From an uncultured Collinsella sp. (lineage in GTDB: Bacteria; Actinomycetota; Coriobacteriia; Coriobacteriales; Coriobacteriaceae), in the NCBI GenBank assembly GCA_902478705.1, contig CABSMB010000084.1, positions 1 to 6,329 on the forward strand: DNA of 6,329 nucleotides, given 5' to 3'. The notes beneath the pieces were generated by a model that saw nothing but the letters and a program-made list of their open reading frames with translations, searched no databases and was not told the origin of the DNA. Shown piece after piece: positions 1 to 5,907 of this stretch. The translations under genes and the position numbers were made by a program. The number at the start of each line of letters is the position of its first letter. Position 1 is the first letter of the stretch.

Positions 1-2
1 GC

Positions 3-1736
3 CTGGATGTGTTCCCGTGTGTTGACGAGGCCATTCTGAGCGACCTGCTCGCCTCGCTGGCACAGGGTGCCGATCGCGTTGACGAGGCACGTCGCGTTGC
101 CTCGGCCCGACGCGACCTGTGCTGGTACGACGATGTCGCCTGCTATTATCAGGTGCTTTTGGCACTGGCAGAAATGGCCGCCTTTAAGCGTGACCATTCG
201 GGTGGGTTCCATATTGCGCAGGCAACCGAGGTGTGGGAGGCCTACACCACGGATTGGTGGCGCATGGACGCCGCCTATCGCGCGCTGCGTCAGGCTAACG
301 AGCGTTGCAAGCTGCGTGGCGTCGACCTGCTGGAAGAGCCCGAGCGCCGTGCGGTCGAGTGGGCCGAGAACGTCTACGTTAACTGGTATCTGACCGAGAG
401 CAACGCGTGCTGGGCCAATGCCGCCCAGGCGCAGTGGCGCGATGCCGGCTATGTTGAGGGTGTTGCTCGCCAGGACCTGTTCTATTGGGAGACGCTGCCC
501 ACGTATGCCGGCAGCGCCAAGGCCAAGGTGGTCCTGATTAGCGATGCGCTGCGCTACGAGGTGGCACAGGATGTGGCGGCTGCTCTGGAGCGTGAGCGCG
601 GCGGCGAGGTCCGCACGGGCAGCGTGCAGGCGATGTTCCCCTCCATTACCGAGATGGGCATGCCGGCGCTGCTGCCGCATCAGGGCATGACGCTCAACGT
701 GGAAACGGGTGCCGTGTTGCTTGATGGCATGTCGACGAGCTCTACGGTCGAGCGCCAAGCGGTGCTGCAGGCGGCCGCGCCTACGGGTCGCGCCCTGAGC
801 GCCGCGGCGTATCTGGACATGTCTGCCGCCGATCGCAAGGAGCTGCTCAAGTCCAGCGAGATCGTGTACCTGTATCACAACAAGATCGACGCGACGGGGG
901 AGAAGCTCGCCACCGAAAGCGACGTGTTCGACGCATGCGCCGAGAGCGTGGACGAGCTGGTCTCGATCGCCAAGCGCGTGTGCACCGACGCGCCGGGCGC
1001 CCGCGTGACGATTACGTCCGATCATGGATTTTTGTACACGGCCAACGAGCTGCCGGAATGCCTGTTCCTGGGCAAGAACGACCTGCCCGACGACCCGGTG
1101 CTCTTTGGCAAGCGCCATGCGGTAGTTGCTCAGAGCGATGCCTTGGCCGATATCGCCAACGGTGCGGACGGTAGCCCGTATTTGGCCATGAACATGGATC
1201 ATGTGGTGCCGGGCGGCGGCTACGTTGGCTTGGCTCCGCGCGGGATCGTGCACTTCAAGCGGCCCGGCGGCACCAAGCGCTACGTGCACGGCGGCGTGAG
1301 CCTGCAGGAGCTTGTGGTGCCGGTGATTGGATATCGCCGCCTGAGCGCGTCCTCAAAGGAATTCGTCGACACGCAGACGGCTCAGCTGCGCGTGCTCAGT
1401 GAGAGCCGTCGCGTTACCAACTCGCTGTTTGGCATTAAGTTGATGCAGGATGAGGCCGCTACGGGCAAGGTGTTGCCGTGCGAGTACGAGCTGGTGTTTA
1501 CCGACGAGACCGGCAACGAGGTGAGCGATGTGGTGCGCGTGCACGCGGACATGACCTCGCCCAACCCGCAGGACCGTGTGACCGAGGCGCGCTTTACGCT
1601 TAAGACGGGCGTGTCGTTTGGGTCCGGTTCGTCCCATTTGCTGGTTTGCCGCGACGCCCAGTCGGGCAAGATCGTTTGGCGCGAGACGTACACCATCGCC
1701 GTTTCGTTTGCCCCCGTTGCTGACTTTGGTTTTTAG
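3..1736 (+). CDS. pglZ: BREX system phosphatase-like protein PglZ (type A), C-terminal part, truncated by window edge
   Basis: PglZ is a core BREX protein of the alkaline phosphatase superfamily, needed with the other BREX proteins for phage exclusion and host-DNA methylation. The frame is open at the left edge, so the GTG at 9 is internal and the start lies upstream. About 577 codons are visible; full PglZ type A proteins are usually about 850 residues. The superfamily landmarks appear in order: VVLISDALRYE (metal-binding Asp codon at 543), PSITEMGMPALLP (candidate nucleophile Thr at 648), LYHNKIDATGE (near 880), TITSDHGFLYT (Asp-His at 1020-1025), and YVHGGVSLQELVVPVI (His at 1287). All expected metal-site residues are present, so the enzyme looks intact. 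After about position 1345 comes a C-terminal tail of about 130 residues that looks beta-rich. The stop codon TAG overlaps the ribosome binding site of brxL, which starts 11 nt downstream, so the two are probably translationally coupled. Family assignment is strong; assignment to type 1 BREX rests on the PglZ-A resemblance and the gene order. Confidence 0.94.
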   Translation: MDVFPCVDEAILSDLLASLAQGADRVDEARRVASARRDLCWYDDVACYYQVLLALAEMAAFKRDHSGGFHIAQATEVWEAYTTDWWRMDAAYRALRQANERCKLRGVDLLEEPERRAVEWAENVYVNWYLTESNACWANAAQAQWRDAGYVEGVARQDLFYWETLPTYAGSAKAKVVLISDALRYEVAQDVAAALERERGGEVRTGSVQAMFPSITEMGMPALLPHQGMTLNVETGAVLLDGMSTSSTVERQAVLQAAAPTGRALSAAAYLDMSAADRKELLKSSEIVYLYHNKIDATGEKLATESDVFDACAESVDELVSIAKRVCTDAPGARVTITSDHGFLYTANELPECLFLGKNDLPDDPVLFGKRHAVVAQSDALADIANGADGSPYLAMNMDHVVPGGGYVGLAPRGIVHFKRPGGTKRYVHGGVSLQELVVPVIGYRRLSASSKEFVDTQTAQLRVLSESRRVTNSLFGIKLMQDEAATGKVLPCEYELVFTDETGNEVSDVVRVHADMTSPNPQDRVTEARFTLKTGVSFGSGSSHLLVCRDAQSGKIVWRETYTIAVSFAPVADFGF

Positions 1737-1739
1737 GAG
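1735..1739 (+). promoter_or_regulatory. Ribosome binding site of brxL, overlapping the pglZ stop codon
   Basis: AGGAG uses the last two bases of the pglZ stop codon and lies 8 nt before the ATG at 1748. It decides the brxL start: a GTG at 1739 in the same frame overlaps this motif and cannot be served by it. The arrangement suggests that ribosomes finishing pglZ re-initiate on brxL. Confidence 0.8.
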
Positions 1740-1747
1740 TGTGCCCT

Positions 1748-4108
1748 ATGTTTGATAGCCATGACGACGATCTGTGGGAAGTTCCCTCGATTGATGTGAG
1801 CGTGCCGGCGGAGGCTGGGGCGGCTGCGGAGGCCCCGGCGGCTGTCCCGGAGCCTGCGGCTGCTGCGCCTGTTGAGGATGCTGCGCCTACTGGGGATGCT
1901 GCACCTGCCGAGCCCGCCGAGGACGAGTCCTCGACCGATGGCTATGCCCAGGCTGTTGCCGAGGAACCCGAGGATGAGGGCTATGACATGGATGGCCTGG
2001 ACGGCAAGCTGCTCGAGCACTTTGGCGGCAAGATCGTACGCAAGGACCTGACGGCCCTCATGAAGCGCGGTGCCAACGTGCCCACCTTTGTGCTGGAGTA
2101 CCTGTTGGGCATGTACTGCTCAACCGACGACGAGGAGGCCGTCGAGGAGGGCCTGGGGCGCATCCGCAAGATTCTCACCGATAACTACGTGCGTCCCGAC
2201 GAGTCCGAGCGTATTAAGTCCAAGATCCGCGAGCTGGGCCGCTTTACCATCATCGACAAGGTGACGGCCAAGCTCGACGAGTACAAAGACATCTACGTGG
2301 CGTCGTTTGCCAACCTGACCATCGAGCCGTTTGCGATGCCGGCCGAGTATGTGCGCGACTATTCCAAAATTCTGCAGGGCGGCATTTGGTGCATCATGAG
2401 CATCGAGTATCGTCACCCCTTGGATGAGGAAGACGAGTTTGGCATGGAGGTCTTTGGCGACGATGCACCGCGCCGCTCCAAGGCCAAGCGCAAAAAGCGC
2501 GGGCCCGAGGACTCTCCGTTTAGCGTGGCGTCGCTCACGCCCATCCAGATGCCCAACTTGGACCTGGATGCTATGGTCGAAGAACGCCAGTATTTCTCGC
2601 GCGACGAGTGGCTCAACATGCTGCTGCGCTCGGCCGGCTATGAGCCCAGCGAGCTTTCGGAGAAGGAGCGCATGCACTTTATCGAGCGCATGGTGCCGCT
2701 TATCGAGCGCAACTACAACCTGTGCGAGCTGGGTCCGCGCGGCACCGGCAAGAGTCACATCTACAAAGAGGTCTCGCCCTACGCCATTTTGCTTTCGGGC
2801 GGTCAGACCACGACGGCCAACCTGTTCGGCCGTATGAACTCCATGCGCGCCGACCGCGTGGGCCTGGTGGGCCACTGGGACTGCGTGACGTTCGACGAGG
2901 TCGCCGGCATGCGCTTTAAGGACACCAACGCCGTGCAGATCATGAAGGACTACATGGCGAGCGGCAGCTACGCGCGCGGCCGCGACCAGATTAACGCCGA
3001 TGCCTCCATGGTTTTTGAGGGTAACATCAACGACACCGTGCAAAACGTCCTTAAGACTACGCACCTGTTCGATCCGTTCCCGCCGGAGTTTAACAACGAT
3101 TCGGCCTTCTTCGACCGTATCCACTACTACCTGCCGGGTTGGGAGATTCCCAAGATGCGCTCGAGCCTGCTGACCGGGCATTACGGCCTGATCACCGACT
3201 GTCTGTCGGAGTTTTGCAAGGAGATGCGCCGTAAGGACTTTACGCACCACATCGACCGGTATTTCCGCTTTAACAGCGACTTTAACAAACGCGACGAGAT
3301 CGCCGTGCGCAAGACCTTTAGTGGCCTGGCCAAGCTACTGTTCCCCGACGAGGCCATGGACAAGGACGATGTGCGCTGGCTGCTGGACTACGCCATTGAG
3401 GGCCGTCGCCGCGTAAAGGAGCAGCTCAAGATTATGGCGGGCGTCGAGTTTATCGACGTCAACCTGGGTTATATGGACGCTGACAACCCGCAGGACGTGC
3501 ATGTGGTGCGCGTGCCCGAGCAGTCCGAGGACACGCTGATTCCCGACGGGCCGCTGCTGTCCGGCCACGTGTTTGGCGTGGGCAGGTCGCAGGGCGGCGA
3601 GGTTGCCGTGTATAAGCTCGAGAACAAGGCCGTTGCCGGCGAGTGCAAGTTTAAGCACGAGGGCGTGGCCTTTAACAAGCCGGTGCGCGATACGCTGGAG
3701 GCCGCGTTCGACAATTTTGTGAACCTGGCGAACCGCGTGGCGCCGGGCATGCACATTGGCTCCAAGGATTACCTGCTGTTCTATAACGACCTGCAGAGCA
3801 AGGGCCTGTCCGAGGAGGTTTCGCTCGCCGAGTTTGTGGGCCTGTGTTCCGCGGCCTGCAACCGTCCGGTGATGCCTGCGCTGGCGGTTCCGGGAATCTT
3901 GCGCATGTCGGGTTCTATGGACGAGATTCGCGGGCTCGAGGACATTATGCGCGTGGCCAAAAACGCCGGTGCCAAGCGCGTGATTTTGCCGCTGAGCGCC
4001 ATTGCGGGGTTGCAGAGTGTGTCGTCCGAGATTATCTCGGGGTTGAGCCCGGTGTTCTACATGGATGGCGACCCGGTCGATGCTGCGCAGAAGGCGCTAG
4101 ATCTGTAG
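1748..4108 (+). CDS. brxL: BREX system AAA+ ATPase BrxL with Lon-like C-terminal domain
   Basis: BrxL is the Lon-related AAA+ protein of BREX, required for phage restriction; the known structure is a DNA-binding ring assembly. The ATG at 1748 gives 786 residues, about 100 more than typical BrxL (about 680). Residues 1-80 are a low-complexity Ala/Pro/Glu/Asp extension. The conserved N-terminal domain starts near residue 81 (MDGLDGKLLEHFGGKIVRKD) and ends in a basic linker (RRSKAKRKKR, 242-251). The AAA+ core has Walker A GPRGTGKS (329-336), Walker B VTFDEV (380-385), a sensor-1-like MVFEGNIN (421-428), and FFDRIHYYLPGWEIPK (454-469), whose Arg457 is a candidate arginine finger. The Lon-like C-terminus spans about 590-786. 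A gap-free comparison with E. coli Lon, anchored on RPV (706-708), puts Glu690 at the catalytic Ser679 site and Ile733 at Lys722, so no Lon dyad is present. The gene follows pglZ closely; the next gene starts 80 nt downstream. No frameshift is seen. Confidence 0.95.
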   Translation: MFDSHDDDLWEVPSIDVSVPAEAGAAAEAPAAVPEPAAAAPVEDAAPTGDAAPAEPAEDESSTDGYAQAVAEEPEDEGYDMDGLDGKLLEHFGGKIVRKDLTALMKRGANVPTFVLEYLLGMYCSTDDEEAVEEGLGRIRKILTDNYVRPDESERIKSKIRELGRFTIIDKVTAKLDEYKDIYVASFANLTIEPFAMPAEYVRDYSKILQGGIWCIMSIEYRHPLDEEDEFGMEVFGDDAPRRSKAKRKKRGPEDSPFSVASLTPIQMPNLDLDAMVEERQYFSRDEWLNMLLRSAGYEPSELSEKERMHFIERMVPLIERNYNLCELGPRGTGKSHIYKEVSPYAILLSGGQTTTANLFGRMNSMRADRVGLVGHWDCVTFDEVAGMRFKDTNAVQIMKDYMASGSYARGRDQINADASMVFEGNINDTVQNVLKTTHLFDPFPPEFNNDSAFFDRIHYYLPGWEIPKMRSSLLTGHYGLITDCLSEFCKEMRRKDFTHHIDRYFRFNSDFNKRDEIAVRKTFSGLAKLLFPDEAMDKDDVRWLLDYAIEGRRRVKEQLKIMAGVEFIDVNLGYMDADNPQDVHVVRVPEQSEDTLIPDGPLLSGHVFGVGRSQGGEVAVYKLENKAVAGECKFKHEGVAFNKPVRDTLEAAFDNFVNLANRVAPGMHIGSKDYLLFYNDLQSKGLSEEVSLAEFVGLCSAACNRPVMPALAVPGILRMSGSMDEIRGLEDIMRVAKNAGAKRVILPLSAIAGLQSVSSEIISGLSPVFYMDGDPVDAAQKALDL
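1859..1912 (+). repeat. Three 18-bp imperfect tandem repeats inside the 5' end of brxL
   Basis: Three consecutive 18-bp units (1859-1876, 1877-1894, 1895-1912) share the pattern G(C/A)TGCTGC(G/A)CCT followed by six variable bases. They encode AAAPVE, DAAPTG and DAAPAE (residues 38-55 of BrxL). The unit is a multiple of three, so gain or loss of copies would keep the frame. The repeats lie in the Ala/Pro/acidic N-terminal extension, outside the conserved BrxL domains. Confidence 0.75.
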
Positions 4109-4123
4109 GAGTGCGGGGGAGTG

Positions 4124-4147
4124 GGGCGCCCGGTTGTTCGGGTGTCC
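4124..4147 (+). other. Predicted RNA hairpin in the brxL to downstream-gene gap
   Basis: GGGCGCCCG (4124-4132) can pair with CGGGTGTCC (4139-4147) in RNA across the 6-nt loop GTTGTT, giving 9 pairs of which two are G-U. It starts 15 nt after the brxL stop and ends about 40 nt before the next start. No T-run follows, so it does not look like a standard intrinsic terminator. It could be a processing or stability element, or it could be chance pairing in GC-rich DNA. Confidence 0.4.
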
Positions 4148-4174
4148 TGCGAGCATCTTGGTGCGTTTGTGCTT

Positions 4175-4180
4175 GAGGAG
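4175..4180 (+). promoter_or_regulatory. Ribosome binding site for the 450-residue protein
   Basis: GAGGAG lies 8 nt before the ATG at 4189 and supports that start. I saw no convincing -35/-10 promoter in the 80-nt gap after brxL, which favours read-through transcription from the BREX genes. Confidence 0.65.
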
Positions 4181-4188
4181 GCCTTGCC

Positions 4189-5541
4189 ATGGCGGGCGAG
4201 CGTTCTGTTGGCGAGTTGCTCGACGAGCTGTTTGGCTTTGAGTCGGTGGCCAAGCGTCAGACGGCGCTTGAGCAGTATGATCGCGGGGAGTTGGTGCGCA
4301 AGGCGCGCTCCCGCGAGCTGCTGGGCGTGCTTAGGGGCGTTGAGGCTGCCGAGCATGCCGCGCGCGAGTCCGCCGTGCGGGCAGTTGATACGTACGTGCG
4401 CCGTGTTGAGTTCGATGCCCTTGCGCGCGCTCGCAAGCAAGCGGGCGTTGTGGGTCCGCTGAAGATGGAGCGGCGCTATGCTGCCTTTTTGCGCATGGAG
4501 GACAAGGCCGAGCTGCTGGCGCGCCTGGAGCAGACGCTTGCGTTTATCGAGGTAAAGCTGCGGGCAAATACCGCAGACAGGGTGCGTGCGGCGTACGATG
4601 CTGCCGGGGCCTTGGTGTTGCAAGGTGCGGCGCGTCTGAGTGACGTGCATGTTGCCGATGCTGTGCCTTTGGACGCCGATCTACTGTGCACGCAGCTGGA
4701 GCAGATGCGCTGTGCCGCCGATGCAACGGACCTTGCAGGTATGATCACGGCGACGTTTGAGTCCGAGCTGGCCGCGACGGGGTCTCAGGATGCTGGTGCG
4801 TCCGCGGGCGATGTGGCTAGTGACGTGGCGCTGGAGCGTGAGTTTACCAACGTGCGCGGTGCTGCGCAGCGAGCACGTCTGGCGGCGCAGGCGTATCGGG
4901 CCGAGCGCGCCGCCCGCGTTGCGGGGAGTGCGGTTGGGCCCGTGTCGTTGCCAGGTCCTGTTGGCGTTGTGTGCGAGACGGGCTGCGATGCCGGCCTGCT
5001 TGCCGAGCTGCTCGCTCAGGTTAAGAAGTCGTTTGAGACCTACCGTCGTGTCGTTGCCGACGGCGGGTTATTCTCTGCGTTTGGCATGGGCTCGCCGCAT
5101 GGGATTTGCAGTGGTACGAGCTATTACGACTACGACTCTCGCTACGATGAAGACGTGCTGGTGGGCGAGTACGATGGCGCTACCAGGTACAATGCTCGGC
5201 GCGAGGTTGCGATTCCCGAGCTGATGGAAGAGGCTTCGGCCGAGGGCGGCGACTCACTCGAGGTTGCTGTGGCGCGTATGCGTGAGTTTAACGGGCGCCG
5301 TTACGATGGCGTGCTGGACGAGGATCCCGCGCGTCATGTGAACGCGTTTTGGTACGGGCTTAAAAAGCTCAGCCAGTATTGCGAGGCTGCTGTACGTGTG
5401 GACGAACGTGCTTGGGACTGCTTTATCGATAAGGTGCAGTTTGCCTACGACGACTCGGTGAGCCGTCTGGCCGCGCAGATGGACGAAAAGCAGGCGGCGG
5501 CGTTTGTCGCTGCCGTGGACGCTCTCGGTGCTGGCAAGTAG
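4189..5541 (+). CDS. Unassigned 450-residue soluble helical protein, BREX-adjacent
   Basis: I do not recognise this family. The ATG at 4189 has a GAGGAG motif at good spacing. The protein has no signal peptide or membrane segment, so it should be cytoplasmic. Residues 1-195 are Ala/Arg/Glu/Leu-rich and read as long amphipathic helices, possibly coiled coil (for example 35-85 and 102-150). Residues 196-212 are a small-residue linker (GSQDAGASAGD). A second helical stretch (214-245) leads to a Gly/Pro/Val segment (246-262). The C-terminal half (265-450) is less repetitive: a Tyr/Asp-rich patch (SYYDYDSRYDEDVLVGEYDG, 311-330) is followed by a segment with aromatic and Cys residues (387-420, FWYGLKKLSQYCEA). 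No nuclease, ATPase, methylase or helix-turn-helix motif is apparent. Codon choice looks slightly less biased than in brxL (more GTT, GCT and TGT), which may mean lower expression. Its position on the same strand as brxL makes it a candidate accessory BREX gene, but this rests on context only. Confidence 0.85.
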   Translation: MAGERSVGELLDELFGFESVAKRQTALEQYDRGELVRKARSRELLGVLRGVEAAEHAARESAVRAVDTYVRRVEFDALARARKQAGVVGPLKMERRYAAFLRMEDKAELLARLEQTLAFIEVKLRANTADRVRAAYDAAGALVLQGAARLSDVHVADAVPLDADLLCTQLEQMRCAADATDLAGMITATFESELAATGSQDAGASAGDVASDVALEREFTNVRGAAQRARLAAQAYRAERAARVAGSAVGPVSLPGPVGVVCETGCDAGLLAELLAQVKKSFETYRRVVADGGLFSAFGMGSPHGICSGTSYYDYDSRYDEDVLVGEYDGATRYNARREVAIPELMEEASAEGGDSLEVAVARMREFNGRRYDGVLDEDPARHVNAFWYGLKKLSQYCEAAVRVDERAWDCFIDKVQFAYDDSVSRLAAQMDEKQAAAFVAAVDALGAGK

Positions 5542-5555
5542 GGGCCTAGCCCGAC

Positions 5556-5561
5556 AGGAGG
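5556..5561 (+). promoter_or_regulatory. Strong ribosome binding site for the small acidic protein
   Basis: A full AGGAGG lies 7 nt before the ATG at 5569. It is the strongest ribosome binding site in the window and is the main evidence that this short reading frame is a real gene. Confidence 0.75.
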
Positions 5562-5568
5562 TTTCACC

Positions 5569-5790
5569 ATGAAGATCAATGTTGATGTGGATCAGCTGCG
5601 CGAGGGCTTGCTCGACCGCGCGGGGAGTGCGGTCCGCGTGGGCTTTCCCGCCGCCATGCTCGACGTGATGGATATCGAGGACGAATCGCCCCGAGAGCTC
5701 CTAGCTCGAGCCGAACGCGAAGGCCTCGACCTCCGCGACTTTGCCGTGGACGACGAGGACAACGGCTTCAGCACCGACGAGAACTGGTAA
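5569..5790 (+). CDS. Small very acidic protein of unknown function (73 residues)
   Basis: I do not recognise this protein. The start is supported by the AGGAGG motif 7 nt upstream. It has 20 Asp/Glu against 8 Lys/Arg, a net charge near -12, with an acidic C-terminal tail (DDEDNGFSTDE, 61-71). A short strand-like start (MKINVDVD) is followed by probable helices at about 9-18 and 40-52 (SPRELLARAEREG), with a hydrophobic Gly/Pro segment (VGFPAAMLDVMDI, 24-36) between them. There is no signal peptide, Cys or metal site. It is 27 nt after the 450-residue gene and is the last plus-strand gene before a convergent unit, so it is likely the end of the operon. It could be a regulator, partner or toxin/antitoxin-like small protein; charge alone does not decide this. 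Confidence 0.75.
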   Translation: MKINVDVDQLREGLLDRAGSAVRVGFPAAMLDVMDIEDESPRELLARAEREGLDLRDFAVDDEDNGFSTDENW

Positions 5791-5813
5791 CCATAATCGC
5801 CCCTCAACCTCAT

Positions 5814-5897
5814 CCCCTCAATAACTTGCGGTGAAATAGGGACTGTTGGCTGCTCAGAGATTTATTCAGTCCCTATTTCACCGCAACTTAGGAGGGG
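5814..5897. repeat. Long palindrome between convergent genes (perfect 20-bp inverted repeat with imperfect flanks)
   Basis: The arms at 5826-5845 (TTGCGGTGAAATAGGGACTG) and 5867-5886 are perfect inverted copies across a 21-nt loop. Beyond a C/C mismatch, TAA (5822-5824) pairs with TTA (5888-5890). After a small bulge, CCCCTC (5814-5819) pairs with GAGGGG (5892-5897), giving an 84-nt imperfect hairpin. It fills most of the 117-nt gap between two 3' ends, so it may stop transcription in both directions, but no T-run follows on either strand. The long perfect stem is more typical of a dispersed REP- or MITE-like intergenic palindrome. The octamer CCCCTCAA also occurs twice directly at 5800-5807 and 5814-5821. 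Confidence 0.8.
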
Positions 5898-5907
5898 GCG
5901 GGGGCTG

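Noticed and set aside
9..11. GTG at 9 as the pglZ start
   Set aside because: The frame is open to the left edge, no ribosome binding site is visible, and PglZ type A should have about 270 more residues upstream.
1988..1990. Internal ATG at the start of conserved BrxL sequence as the true start
   Set aside because: No AGGAG-like motif precedes it, whereas the ATG at 1748 has one at ideal spacing. It is kept as the alternative in the extension finding.
2120..3250. A 376-codon open frame on the minus strand
   Set aside because: It lies entirely inside brxL, which has clear domain motifs. The translation is His/Val/Ala/Arg-rich without a fold signature, as expected for the antisense of a GC-rich gene.
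4121..4462. GTG-started 113-codon plus-strand frame with an upstream AGGAG at 4107-4111
   Set aside because: About 80% overlaps the 450-residue gene in another frame, and the overlapping part reads as Ser/Ala/Arg/Cys-rich noise. Only the start context is noted as a finding.
4057..4650. A 197-codon minus-strand frame
   Set aside because: It spans the end of brxL, the gap and the start of the next gene in antisense, with no recognisable motif or good ribosome binding site.
5689..5742. Nif11-like leader peptide resemblance in the small acidic protein (SPRELLARAEREGLDL)
   Set aside because: Only a generic helix pattern matches. There is no Gly-Gly cleavage site, no Cys-rich core and no peptide-modifying enzyme nearby.
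5826..5890. Standard intrinsic terminator
   Set aside because: The stem is long enough, but neither strand has a T-run after it, so only a palindromic repeat is called.
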